A stretch of 64,000 nt of DNA from Bromus sterilis (lineage: Eukaryota; Streptophyta; Magnoliopsida; Poales; Poaceae): NCBI GenBank assembly GCA_950022295.1, contig OX465599.1, positions 276,727,501 through 276,791,500 of the forward strand. Direction: 5' to 3'. The stretch's first letter is position 1, and every line of letters starts with the position of its first letter. Shown here in pieces: positions 1-10,724 of the stretch. Below the pieces are notes generated by a model that was given only the letters and a program-made list of their open reading frames with translations, did no database searches and had not been told where the DNA came from. The translations under genes were made by a program, and so were the position numbers.

Positions 1-846
1 AGAAGATTGAAAGGTCCCCGAGATCATCGGAGTTATTAAAACCTTCAAATTGATTTTCAACAATCTCGTTCTTCTTCTTCCTAGGAAATAGGTACTTAAC
101 TTTTGCTTTTCCACGTAAGCATATGTGCCCCTTACCAATATCAATGAAGCCTTTCATAGCTCGGAGGAAGTCCCTTCCAAGCATGATGTTACTTTGGTTT
201 GGTTCCATGACGAAGAAATCCATCGTTGCAACCCTATCAAGGAATGCAACTTGGAATCCTTTTACCTTTCCCTTAACCTCTGAAATATCTCCATTAGCAT
301 GTTCATGATAAGATGAAAATTTATCCATGTCTAATTTCAAAGAATCATAAACTATTTTTGGCATTGTAGAAACCATGGATCCAATGTCACAAAAAGCAAG
401 GAAGTCTTGGTTAGAGATGCTAATCCTAACAAAAGGATCCCAATCATCATCTATCTCCAACATTTCTTTCTTGTTGGACTTAAGTTCCTCTACTTTTCTC
501 AAGTCTAGAGCAGCCATCCTCTTTTCAATAGTGGAAATTCTATCTATAACAGTATCAAAACTACGATCATAAACAAAATAACTAGATAGACCATGCAAAA
601 TATCAAGAGCTCTAGCTTCATCACACTCTAAAAAGTCTCCTTTAGCTATAATATCAAGAGAGTGTTTACACCACTTAAAAATACCATGGTAAAAATTTCT
701 AAGCACAATTTTATAGGTATCCAAGGCATAATTCTCATATATGCCTCAGAAATTCTGTCCAATGCCTTCTTCATATTTTCTCCATCCCTTTGACGGAAAT
801 ATAGAACTTCCGATTCCCTCAAAGCACCAAGTCCTAACATGTTCAT
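1..846 (-). pseudogene. G1 gag-protease remnant (Athila-like Gypsy)
   Basis: Reading leftwards from the ATG near 840, the frame encodes a short Gag-like segment (LGALRESEVLYF, then GENMKKALDRIS), matching the gag pattern of Gypsy elements. A frameshift near 690 breaks it. In another frame, about 470 to 100, lies a retropepsin-like aspartic protease: CDIGSMVSTMP with the catalytic Asp codon at 386-388, and about 65 residues later the family's second signature, ILGR-type (MLGRDFLRA), followed by a GFIDIGKG segment. Athila-type Gypsy proteases usually read DLGAS here, so Ile-Gly-Ser is a mild departure. The Gag part is short and joins protease directly. The frame runs off the left edge, so the element may carry more pol outside the window. 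Non-functional as seen. Confidence 0.7.
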
Positions 847-995
847 CTAAACAAGAAGGACTACTAAAAGCAAGGTAAATAAATTTTTTGTGATTTTGAT
901 ATAGGACACTAAGATAAAAACTGAAAGGTAAACTAATAAGACTAAAAAGCAAAGATAAAAGATAGTGTGCAACTCCCCTATCTTGGCACTCGGAG

Positions 996-1013
996 TCCCC
1001 GGCAACGGATCCA
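996..1013 (-). promoter_or_regulatory. G1 primer binding site, decayed
   Basis: On the minus strand this reads TGGATCCGTTGCCGGGGA, differing at two positions from the complement of the plant tRNA-Asp 3' end (TGGCGCCGTTGCCGGGGA). It lies 10 bp beyond the LTR end, as in the sister elements, and fixes the direction of G1 as leftwards. Confidence 0.8.
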
Positions 1014-1023
1014 GAAATTTGCT

Positions 1024-2646
1024 TGATACGCGAGAGATGATAATGGCTTCTCTCCCTTCGTTGGTTACCCGAAGTGGAAGGTGAGATGTAGCGTAGCGGC
1101 AAATTTCCCTTGGTAAAGATACCAAAGTTGAGTGTCGACCAGTAGGACTCCGATAGTGATAAGTAGGTGGTGAAGCGAGCAACGCGCCATTTGAAATATT
1201 GCTCTCTTAACCTAGACCTGCACATTACACAAATAACTTTGCTCCCAACGAAGTTCAGAGAGGTTGTCAATCTCTCCGGCCTAGTTGTTTACAAAATATC
1301 AAACGCAAGGGATAATGATAATGGTGATAGCAGCTAGAAAGTAAAAGCAGAAAATAAAAGAGCGTGGAAGCAGCGATGAGAATATGGACCGGGGTCCCGT
1401 GATATTCACTAGTGATGTCTCTCTCCCAAAAGACGATAAAACTGCTATGCGAGGTAAACAAATCATAGCTGGGCAATTGACAGGATTAAAAACGCACCGC
1501 AATGCTAACTATGCTACAAAGAAAGGAAGAGGCTCAAAATCATGGGCGGTACGCCAAAATAAGTAGACCGAAATCCAACTGCATCTACTACTAATCATCC
1601 ACATTGAGACATCTATCCAGAACATCTCGCAGGTATTAAGTTACGAGTCCCACCCAAAGTGTAAACAATCCTTGCAACCGCGGTTACAAGCACCGTTGTT
1701 TTCCCCCTTGTGGCAACATCACACCCCCTAGACTCATGTTTTTGTCACTCAAGCTAGTCATCAGGGGGCATGAACCCACAATCGAGCATAACGTTCCCTC
1801 TTGGAGTCACTACCTACTACTTGTCCAAAGCAATAAACAGCAACGGAGAACATGCAAGAATTACTAAAGAACATAAATATAAAAGATAAGAACCAAATAT
1901 ATTGCTCAATCACAAACTGAACATAGTCTCATAATCCATCAGATCCCAGAAAACTCAGCATAGCAACAGTAGAAAATTACATATGTGCCTCGATCATGTA
2001 GGGGAGTTCACGAGGTCTAATCCATGAAGAATAAAGAGGGGAGGAGAACATCACATAGCTATTATTCACGGACCCATGGTCCAAGTTATACTACTCACGG
2101 ATCATCCGGGAAGCGTACATGGTGGAGGAGAGGCTCCCGAAGGTCAATCCTCCCCCCGATAGTGTGCCGGGAAGAGGTCTGCTGGAGCTCCTGATCTTGG
2201 AAGCGTGGCGGCGGCGGAACGGAGGCGAGATCGAGAAAAATGGTTCTGTTTTCGGAAGTTTCACATTACGGGGAATAAATAGACGAAGGGGGAAGCCAGG
2301 GGGGCCACCAGGTGTCCAGGCGGCCTCCCGACGCGGCCAAATCCTAGGCCGTGCCACCTGACCGCCTGGGCACCAGGTGGGGCCACTCTGGCCCTCCTTC
2401 GGGACTCCGGAAGCTTCCGTTACGCTGATTTTTAACTGATTTTCCCGAATTTTTGGAGCACGTTTAATATGGGGGAAACCTGAAATAGAAAAACAACAGA
2501 AAACAGGAACTGACACTGTGGTGCACTGAGTTAATAAGTTAGTCCAAATATGATCAAAAGTGTATGAAAGTGTATCTAGATCATAGCAATATCACACGAA
2601 ACATGCATGGAGCAAGCAAAAATTATAGATACGTTTGGACGTATCA
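1024..2646 (-). mobile_element. G1 5' LTR
   Basis: A 1623-bp LTR that starts (minus strand) with TGATACGTCCAAACGTATC at 2646 and ends at 1024 with GTATCA, giving the TG...CA ends of an LTR. It aligns along its length with the LTRs at 10725, 17312, 31276, 38553 and 53374. A TATA-like box (TATTTATT on the minus strand) lies at 2274-2281. It is the 5' LTR because the primer site follows it on the left. Its partner is outside the window. The right flank (gcatt) is the interior of G2, so G1 jumped into a relative. Confidence 0.88.
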
Positions 2647-3127
2647 GCATTGTAGAAACCATGGATCCAATTTCACAAAAAGCAAGGAAGTCTTGATTAG
2701 AGATGCTAATTCTAATAAAAGGCCCTCAGTCATTATCTATCTCCAAGATATCTTTCTTATTGGGATTGGGTTTCTCTACTTTTCTCAAGTCTAGAGCATC
2801 CATTCTCCTCTCAATAGCAGCAAGTCTATCTATAACAGTATCAAAACTATGATCATAAACAAAATAACTACATAGACCATGTATAATATCAAGAGCTCTA
2901 GCTTCATCACACTCTAAGAAATCTCCTTCAGCTATAATATCAAGAGAGTGTTTACACCATCTAAAAAGACCATGGTAAAAAATTCTAAGAACAATTTTTA
3001 TTGGTATCCAAGGCATAAATATCCTATGTGCATTAGAAATTATGTCCCATGCCTTCTTCATATTCTCTCCACCCTTTTGATGGAAATATAGAACTTCCGA
3101 TTCCCTCAAGGCACCAAGTCCTAACAT
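2647..3127 (-). pseudogene. G2 gag fragment and protease start
   Basis: This is homologous to the G1 gag-protease region. From the ATG at 3127 the frame stays open for 133 residues with the Gag motif GGENMKKAWDIIS and the stretch LDIIAEGDFLECDEARALDI. It ends at a TGA where G1 has Trp. Beyond the stop the protease start is recognisable, but the catalytic Asp codon is changed to Glu (CEIGSM instead of CDIGSM). The copy is cut at 2647 by the G1 insertion. Dead fragment. Confidence 0.7.
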
Positions 3128-3307
3128 GCTTGACTAAAAAGGAAGGACTACTAAAAGCAAGGTAAAAAAATTTGTGATTTTTGATAAAGGACACTAAGAC
3201 AAAAACTGAAAGGTAAACTAACAAGAATAAAAAGCAAAGATAAAAGATAGTGTGCAACTCCCCTATCTTGTAGACTGGAGTCACCGGCAACGGTGGTAGA
3301 AATTTCT
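3128..3307 (-). other. G2 5' untranslated leader with decayed primer site
   Basis: This is the short leader between gag and LTR. At 3281-3298 the minus strand reads TACCACCGTTGCCGGTGA, a tRNA-Asp-type primer site with several changes. A short basic/hydrophobic open frame overlaps it in all family members but looks incidental. Confidence 0.6.
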
Positions 3308-4373
3308 AGATGCTAGTGAGGAGATAATATCTCTCGCCCTTCGTTGGTTACCCCAAGTGGAAGGTTGAGATGTAGCGTAGCGGTAATTTCCCCTTGGCAA
3401 AGATACCAAGGTTTAAATTCAGTCCAATAGGACTCCAACATCGACAAGTAGGTGGTAAAGTGAACAATGGCGTTGTTCACAACTCAAGGTTGCTTAATTT
3501 ACCTGGACCTGCACACACAACAGATAACTTTTCTCCCAACAAAGTTCAGAGAGGTTGTCAATCTCTCCGGCCTTGTTGTTTACAAAGGATTAAACACAAG
3601 GGTAGATAGTAGTGGTAATTGCAACAAAAAGTAAAACATGAAGTAAATTGAAGGTGTAAACAGTGGTCGAAATATGGACCGGGGTCCCATGAAGTTCACT
3701 AGTGATTTCTCTCTCCCAAAAGACGATAAACAGCTATGCGAGGTGAACAAATTACAGCTGGGCAATTGGCAGGATTAAAAACGCACCGCAATGCTAACTA
3801 TGCTACAAAAGAAAGGAAGAGGCTCAAAAGCATGGGAAGTACACCAAGACAAGTAGACAGAAATCCATCTGCATCTACTCACTAATCATCCACCTTGAGA
3901 TATCTATCCAGAACATCTCGTTGGTATTAAGTTGCGAGCCCCACCCAAAGGGTAAACCCAAAGAAACATAACACTGTATTAAAAGAACTTTGAGTAAAGT
4001 AAACAATCCTTGCACCCGCAAGTAGAAGCACCGTTGTTTACCCCCTGATGGCAATAACACATCCCCTAGACTCTTGTTTCTGTCACTCAAGCTATTCATC
4101 GGGGGGCATGAACCCACAATCATGCATAACGCTCCCTCTTGGAGTTACTATATACTACTTGGCCAAAGCAATAAAAAGCAACGAAGAACATGCAATAATT
4201 ACTCAAGAACATAAATATAAAAGGAGAAGAACCAAATAATACTCATCACGATCTGAACGTAATCGCATAATCCATCAGATCCCAGCAAACTCAACATAGC
4301 AACCACAGAAGAATTACAAAGATGCCTTGATCATGTAGGGCATCTCACAAGGCTAAGAATTGAGGCACAAGAT
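3308..4373 (-). mobile_element. G2 5' LTR, interrupted
   Basis: The 3' two thirds of an LTR of the G1/G4/G5/G8 type: it shares the blocks around ATGGACCGGGGTCC, the CATCCACCTTGAGATATC stretch and the TGATCATGTAGGGC stretch with the other copies. The match stops at about 4373, where the 3' LTR of G3 begins. The missing U3 part should lie beyond the far end of G3, outside or lost. The left boundary is uncertain by a few bases because the terminal TATCA is mutated. Confidence 0.72.
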
Positions 4374-5621
4374 TGTCGATAAATAAGAGTGTCGAACCCA
4401 ACGACGAGCAGAAGGTATTGGTAAGTGACTTTGGCAAGGAAATAGCAGCAGGAACTGAAAGATAGCTTTTTAGGGGGTTTTCGATATAGGCAACAAAAAG
4501 GTAAAAGCGAGCAAAGTGAAAGGCACTGAGGAGTAACAAGTGGCCCAATCCTTGTGAGAAAAGGATAGGCCTAGAAACTGAACTTATAAAGGCTAAGACG
4601 TTCTTGAGGACACATGGGAGGAATAGTCACGTGCTTTCGCCATATTCCGCATCGGTACTATATACTGAGTTGATAAGTGTTGAGTGGGTGGATCTATGCT
4701 AGTACACCCTCTAGACTAAGATAAGTGCACTCTTATGATTAACCATCTTGCAAGCATCCGCAAATACAAGATAGTAATTAAGGCAAAAGCCTAACCATAG
4801 CAATATGATCGATGATCCATTGTTCCCTTGTGCAAAAGCGTGCGAACTGGGGTTCAGGTTTCTGTCACTCCAGCAAACCACCGTAAGCATTCTTTATACA
4901 CAATGCATTCCCCTAGGCCCTTCATAAGGCGAAGTGTTGAGTGTTAGGCTCACACAACACCACTAGGAAAATAACAACACAACTTAAATATCAAACAACA
5001 CATATTACTTCAACATCATATGACTACTAACAACTAGACTTCTCCCATGTCTTCAAGAACTAAAGTAACTACTCACAAGACATAAATGAGATCATGATCA
5101 GTGGGGATGAATAGATGATAAAAAATCTGGACACAATGATATTTCTCCAACAAAACTCAATAGCATTCATCACACGGCAGTAATCAACATTGGTAGAGTA
5201 GAGAGGATAGATAGTAAGGATTACTACACAGGTTGAACTTGTGAGGTGAGATTGGATGAAGATGAAGATGGTGCTGATGTTGGGGATGATGTTGATGATG
5301 ATCTCGACGCGGCCAGGAATGGGGCCGTGCCAGGGGGCGCCTAGGCTTCTGGTGGCCCCCCTATGGTCTTTGTTTTGCGTGTCCCCTTCATTCTTCTAAA
5401 AATGGCCTCCGTCGATTTTCAGGTAATTTTGAGGTCTTCTGTTTCAGCAACTCAACGTCCACTTTTTACCGTTGAATCCTGTTTCTGCTGCTTCGGCATC
5501 GGAAAGTTGCAAATCGTGTAAAACAAGCCAAAACAACATAAGAATAGAATCATAACATGAAATATATCAATGAATATGAAAGAATTACTATATAAAATAG
5601 TGATGCATTTTGGATGTATCA
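4374..5621 (-). mobile_element. G3 3' LTR with internal deletion
   Basis: It starts on the minus strand with TGATACATCCAAAATGCATC at 5621, preceded (to the right) by the polypurine-like AAGCTTGGGTGAG. It aligns with the solo LTR 6443-7933 but lacks about 210 bp that hold the TATA region and part of the leader (the break is near 5310), and its last 40 bp differ. It is therefore promoter-less. The five bases left of it are AAGAT. The matching target duplication is not in the window. Confidence 0.8.
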
Positions 5622-6437
5622 ACTCACCCAAGCTTAGACCTCACTTGTCCCCAAGCGAATAATGAGCTCGGTAAACCTGTCCACAAGTTTAGAGAGTGAA
5701 GTGTCGATAAATAGAATACGAACAAGAAGCATCATGATTTCTTCACCAAACTCAAGCATCCTCAACAACAACCTCAACTCATAAGGTCCTTATGAGAAAG
5801 TAATAAAAATTATAATCAAAAGTAGGGCTGAGGAAACTCATGAAATTATGGCAAACATATCCTTGGTCAAGGGACAACTAATAACTTTTACTTTTGCTCT
5901 TTCTCTTTATAATGAAACAATTTGAAGATTTTGAAAGAGCACGTTATCAGTCATGAAGTGCAAATGCTAACACAAAGGAAGATGCCTGCTTGGCAAAAGC
6001 TTTCGCAAACAACTTACTTATCAAAATATAATGTCAACAATGATGTGGCATGGCAAAACTTAATGCATCTTTATATGAATGAATCCTCATCAACATCAAG
6101 TGTCTGTTCTCTTTAAGGAAGGAAGGAAGTGGGAAAAACTCACTCAACATGAAAGTAAAAGAAAGGCTTTGTTATAGGCAAGCAGGGAAAACTCATGTGC
6201 TATCCTTAAATCAAACAGAATGAAAACAAATTTTGGGAGGTGCATAGTTTGTCAAAGAATGCTAATAGATAGCTCAATTACTTCTCAAGTTGGACAAGTT
6301 TCGAGGAGCGGCTCCCAAGTGGGGACGATCACATCCCCTTAATCTCCTTTGTTTATCACTACCAAACTTTCTGATTTCTCATAGACCAAGAATGAAGGAG
6401 GGTTTGTTTGTTGTATTATCTTTCGATCTGGGCACAC
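5622..6437 (-). other. G3 3' internal non-coding region
   Basis: AT-rich sequence without a convincing frame. Its right end joins 7939 once the solo LTR is removed. The bases next to the LTR (AAGCTTGGGTGAG on the minus strand) are the probable polypurine tract, similar to the AAGCTTGGGGATGT tract of G4 and G5. Confidence 0.6.
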
Positions 6438-6442
6438 TCATG

Positions 6443-7933
6443 TGATGACCCTCAACTGTAGGGGATCGTTTGTAGCATTTTTGATAAATAAGAGTGTCGA
6501 ACCCAACGAGGAGCATGTAAAGAAATAACTAAAGGAACTGAAAGATAACTTTTTAGGGGTTTTCGATATAAACAACAAAAAGGTAAAAGCGAGCAAAGTA
6601 AATGGCACTGAGGAGTAACAAGTGGCCCAATCCTTTCGAACAAAGGAGAGGCCTAGCAACTAAACTTATAAAGGCTGAAGCGTTCTTGAGGACACACGGG
6701 AGAAATAGTCACGTGCTTTCGCCATATTCCGTATCGGTACTATGTGTTGTGTTGATAAGTGTTGAGTGGGTGGATCTATGCTAGTACACCCTCTAGACTA
6801 AGATAAGTGCACTCTTATGATTAAACACCTTGCAAGCATCCGCAAATACAAGATAGTAATTAAGGCAAAAGCCTAACCATAGCAATACGATCGATGATCC
6901 ATTGTTTCCTTGTGCAAAAGCATGCGAACTGGGGTTCAGGTTTCTATCACTCTCGCAACCCACCATAAGCATTCTTTATACACAATGCAATACCCTAGGT
7001 CCTTAATAAGGCGAAGTGTTGAGTTTTCGACTCACACAACACCACTAGGAAAATAACAACACAATTAAATATCAAACAACACATATTACTTCAACATCAT
7101 ATGACTACTAACAACTAGACTTCTCCCATGTCCTCAAGAATTAAAGTGACTACTCACAAGACATAAAAGAGATCATGATCATTGGGGATAAATAGATGAT
7201 AAACAATTTGGACACAATGATATTTCTCCAACAAAACTCAATAGCATTCATCACACGGTAGTAATCAACACCGGTAGAGTAGAGAGGATAGATAGTACGG
7301 ATTACAACACAAGTTGGAGTTGTGAGATGAGATTGGATGAAGATGAAGATGGTGCAGATGTTGGGGATGATGTTGATGATGATCTCGCTGATGCCCGTGA
7401 CGATAATGATGACGATGGAAACGATCTCCCCTTCCGGGAGGTGTTCTCCCTTACGGAATTTGCCCGTCTGAGATGTCTTTTCTCCTCTGTAGGTTTCCGC
7501 CACGGAGTGGCGGCGGAACTCGCGAAACTCTCCCTCTTTTTGGGTTTTTGGAAGATGTGTGATATATAGGCCAGAGGGTGGATCCTGGAGTGGCCCCAAG
7601 GGTCCAGGCGCCCTCCCGGCGACCAGGGTGGGGGCCGCGCCAGGTGGCCGTCTGGGCACCCTGTGGCCCCCCTCTGGCCCCTCTTCGGCGTGTCTTCGTC
7701 ATTCTTCTGAAAAACACCCTCCGTCGATTTTCAGTTAATTTGGAGGTGTTCTTCTTCAGCAACTCAGCGTCCACTTTTTACCGCTGAATCCTGCGTATGC
7801 TGCTTCGGCACCGGAAAGTTGCAAACTGTGTAAATTAAGCCAAAGCAACATAAGAACAACGTCATATCATGAAATATATATATGAATAAGAAAGAATTAC
7901 TATATAAAATAGTGATGCATTTTGGACGTATCA
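6443..7933 (-). mobile_element. Solo LTR of the G3 family
   Basis: A 1491-bp LTR with TGATACGTCC... at 7933 and ...GGGTCATCA at 6443 (minus strand). It is flanked on both sides by the same five bases, TCATG (6438-6442 and 7934-7938), and has no primer site or polypurine tract beside it. It is thus a solo LTR left by recombination between two LTRs of an inserted element. It is full-length and keeps a TATA-like TATATA at 7563-7568, which the G3 3' LTR has lost. The reading frames inside it (for example 7451-7774) are GC-rich leader sequence, not genes. Confidence 0.9.
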
Positions 7934-7938
7934 TCATG

Positions 7939-8761
7939 CCAGTTCATCCTCGTATTATGGGTTTGCAGATTAGACATGCAATCCCAGGGTAAAACTTGTC
8001 CAACTTAAGAAGATCATGAATTATCTACTACTTCCAAATGAGCTACACAAGAGGCATAAAACAGAAGATTTTGAACATTTAAGGATAACACATAAATTCT
8101 ATACTTCTATGAGTGGTAGGGAAATACCACGAATAGGAAGGTAAGGTGGACTCATATGGAAGATATTGGTTTCAGGGTATGGATGCAAAAGCAGAAATCT
8201 TCTAGGAAAAGAGTTTGGCTAGCAAAGGCTTTGAGAGAACAGACAATTGATGCTAACTTAGATGCAAAGCATATAAAGCATAAACATTAAGGTAAGCATA
8301 ACACATCAAGTCATCTTCCTTGTCAACATAACACTTCAAGCATAATAACAGAAAGGTTTTGGCTATGTCGCTACTTGAGAAAACATGCATGTTGTCATGA
8401 CCAAAGCTATGTTTGCCAAAATTAAATGAAGTTTTCAAAGCCATACCTGATATAAGGTCAATACTCCCCATAAGAATCATCATATAAGGTCGATTACGTG
8501 AAGAGAATACCGAGTGCAGCGAAGGAACCAATAGACTTCTCATTAATATTCCATCATAGACGACTCCACACTCACGGATACAGACTCTCCACAGAAGGAG
8601 TGATAGACCTCAACGCAAACACCTATTTCATATAATAACTTCCGTAGACATGATACGACTCAACTTGACTCTAAAAGACTAAAATAAAGATAAAGATACC
8701 GGGCACTCCCCCAAGCTTGGAACAAGCTAAGGGGATGCCATTACCCGAGGAGATTTGCTCC
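7939..8761 (-). other. G3 internal region between post-pol frame and polypurine tract
   Basis: Non-coding 3' region of G3 with short unrelated frames only. Near 8702-8740 the plus strand shows ACTCCCCCAAGCTTGGAACA, again a relative of the polypurine motif of this group, about 3 kb from the LTR in the uninterrupted element. Confidence 0.5.
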
Positions 8762-9942
8762 TCATTCCGGTTGTCGTTCATTCTTCAGATCCATGATGGC
8801 ATGGCGAAGGGTTTGATTTTCTAATTCCAAGAGTTCCACTTGTACTTTCAGTCAATGAAAAAAATAGCGTGCTATAAAATATAGCGAGGCCTTTCTCCAG
8901 ACGCTACACAAGTTATAGTGCGCTAATAGTGTGCTATATTTCAAAATAGTGTTTTCAAAAAACAAATCCAAAAATAAAGTATTTCAACAACTAAATTTTC
9001 TCTGAAAGCAATCCATGCATAAGAGTCAAATCCAAGGAAGATTGTCCCTATTGTCATCCAAATCCAAGCGCAACATTAGTATTCATATGCAGAAAATAAT
9101 ACTCTATATTTAAGTGGAATAACAAATTTTAAACTGGTCAAGCACAGTGCCACATCCCAACATCAACATCGAAGAAAGCAAAAGCTACAGGGAACAAAAG
9201 GTAGTCCAAAGAATCATTTTCATCCATTATTATGCATGCATGGTAACCAAATACAACATCGACCTGATGCCATTATTCCAATCGGTCAACAAACCGGGCA
9301 AGTGCATGTTTTTTCATAAACATAGGATTATGGTCATTGTTGTGTAAAAAAAGGGAGTGAGAGGGGTGTAGCCAATGGTGGTTTTGGCCTTGTTGTGTTG
9401 TGGCCTGACTTTTTTTTAAGAAAAACATCATGTGTATGTTGTAATGCGACAAGTTACAACGTTATAACGCCTATAGCAGACTAATAGCGTAAATAGTGTC
9501 GTAGCGGCTAAATTTGCTAAAATATAGCGTTTCCTTTCTTAATATGCTATAACGTCGTTATAACATCGTTATAGCGCGATATTTTTTTCGTTGCTTTCAG
9601 TACACGGAAATCTTCACAGAGTTGATTGGTGATGCGGTAGGCCTCGGAGATGGTGGAGATCGTACGTTGATCTTCGAGTGAAGCGGGAGTTCCTGAAAGG
9701 TTAAGAGAAAGATCATATTGAGGTTGGAAAGATCCCACCATGATGGGATTGCTTGGAACTACTTGTTGGTGGGCAGTAATAATCTTGACTTCCTCTCGCA
9801 CAAAGCGCTCCATCTTCGCTTGCCTTGCAGTGATTTCTTCTTCTGTAGCCTAATCAATGTGCTTCCCTTGGTTGAGATCCTGCTGGACTTCACGAAGACG
9901 TCGCCCCAAAAAGTCTTCTCTGCTCGAGCCACAAGAAGACAT
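8762..9942 (-). pseudogene. G3 post-pol reading frame, split by DTA1
   Basis: A sense-strand frame between pol and the 3' LTR. It starts at the ATG 9942-9940 (MSSCGSSREDFLGRRLR...), has one in-frame TAG at 9852-9850, continues through QAKMERFVREEVK, and is interrupted at 9601 by DTA1. Skipping DTA1 and one copy of its 8-bp duplication, the same frame resumes at 8852, with a heptad-like Leu/Val/Ile pattern (VELLELENQTLRHAIMD), and stops at TGA 8764-8762. The product would be about 140 residues, charged, with a coiled-coil-like C-terminus. It has no signal peptide or membrane segment, so it is not env-like. I do not recognise a family. Preservation across the insertion suggests it was coding when DTA1 arrived. 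Confidence 0.6.
8853..9593. mobile_element. DTA1, hAT-type non-autonomous DNA transposon
   Basis: 741 bp. The left end reads CAATGAAAAAAATAGCGTGC and the right end, reverse-complemented, CAACGAAAAAAATATCGCGC. An exact 8-bp duplication CTTTCAGT flanks it (8845-8852 and 9594-9601), the length typical of hAT elements. The subterminal parts are rich in TATAGCG/CGCTATA motifs in both orientations. No transposase frame is present. It splits the G3 post-pol frame. Confidence 0.9.
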
Positions 9943-10280
9943 CTCTAAAAATAGCTTTTTATCCTGGAAGAAAAAAGCTCGAGAAGAAAACACATGAAAT
10001 CGTGAGATACGGTGCCGGGGCTATCTTGCAAATATATAGCAAAAATTTCTGCAACAATAGGAAGGTAACGAGCCAAAGTGGAGTTGGAGACGGACTCCGG
10101 GGTGCCCAGGCGGCCACCCGGCGTGTCCAGGAGGTAGGACGCGCTAGGGGGCGCCTGGGCCCCTGGAGCTCCTCTCTGGCTCCAATTAGGCTCTGAATTT
10201 TCTATATTTTGCAAAAAACTTGTAAAAAGGAACTTTTATGGCGGTTCGTGATGTTTCCTTACCATAATACATACCTTTTC
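9943..10280 (-). other. G3 spacer between pol and post-pol frame
   Basis: Non-coding spacer of about 340 bp. It contains a GC-rich patch (about 10080-10180) with CCCAGGCGGCCACCCGGCG and GGGGGCGCCTGGGCCCCTGG, able to fold into strong hairpins and similar in style to the GC-rich block of the LTR leaders. It has no frame that continues pol. Confidence 0.45.
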
Positions 10281-10724
10281 TTATTCTGCTTCTGCTGGTG
10301 TCTGAAATCGGGCTGCAACATATTCTTCGTGAGTTGTTGTGTGTATTAAATTTACATCAACATTGACGGGGTCTCCCGCCATGTAATGCTTGAGTCTTTG
10401 CCCATTCACAATTTGAGGTTTGGTGCCATAAAAATTGTTAATCTTGATCGCACCGTAGCGGTATAGTTCTTCGATATGAAATGATCCTTCCCATCTGGAA
10501 AGTAGTTTACCTGGAGAAAACATGAAATGAGATCTAAACCACAAAACTTTATCACCAACATTAAATTCACGTTTCAGAATCCTTCTATCATGCCACTTCT
10601 TTACCTTTTCCTTAAACATTTTAGCACTCTCGTAAGCTTCACTTCTCCACTCATCTAGAGAAGTCAAGTTCATGAGACGCTTTTCACCAGCTAACTTTGG
10701 GTCACCATTAAGCTCTCTAACAGC
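10281..10724 (-). pseudogene. G3 pol 3' end, integrase C-terminal domain
   Basis: The last about 148 codons of a Gypsy pol polyprotein, open to the TAA at its left end. Recognisable integrase C-terminal features are KKWHDRRILKREFNVGDKV, the GKLLSRWEG segment, YRYGAIKINNF and VNGQRLKHYMAGDP, the arrangement found in Athila-type plant elements. The N-terminal part of integrase, RT and RNase H are absent because G4 inserted at 10725. An apparent 188-residue frame that extends right into the G4 LTR is an artefact of that junction. Confidence 0.85.

Larger units (their letters stand above)
4374..10724 (-). mobile_element. G3, Athila-like Ty3/Gypsy element, partial
   Basis: Minus-strand element represented by its 3' LTR, a long 3' internal region, a post-pol frame and the last 148 or so codons of pol. 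The rest is separated by the G4 insertion at 10725 and not seen again here. Removing the solo LTR (6443-7933) and DTA1 (8853-9593), each with one copy of its target duplication, leaves a continuous internal region. The integrase tail places it with Athila-type elements. Confidence 0.78.

Noticed and set aside
4374..7933. A short complete element with LTRs 4374-5621 and 6443-7933
   Set aside because: The right LTR has its own TCATG duplication and no primer site, so it is a solo LTR in G3's interior.
8762..9942. env-like gene
   Set aside because: No signal peptide, membrane segment or cysteine pattern. The frame is a small charged protein with a coiled-coil-like end.
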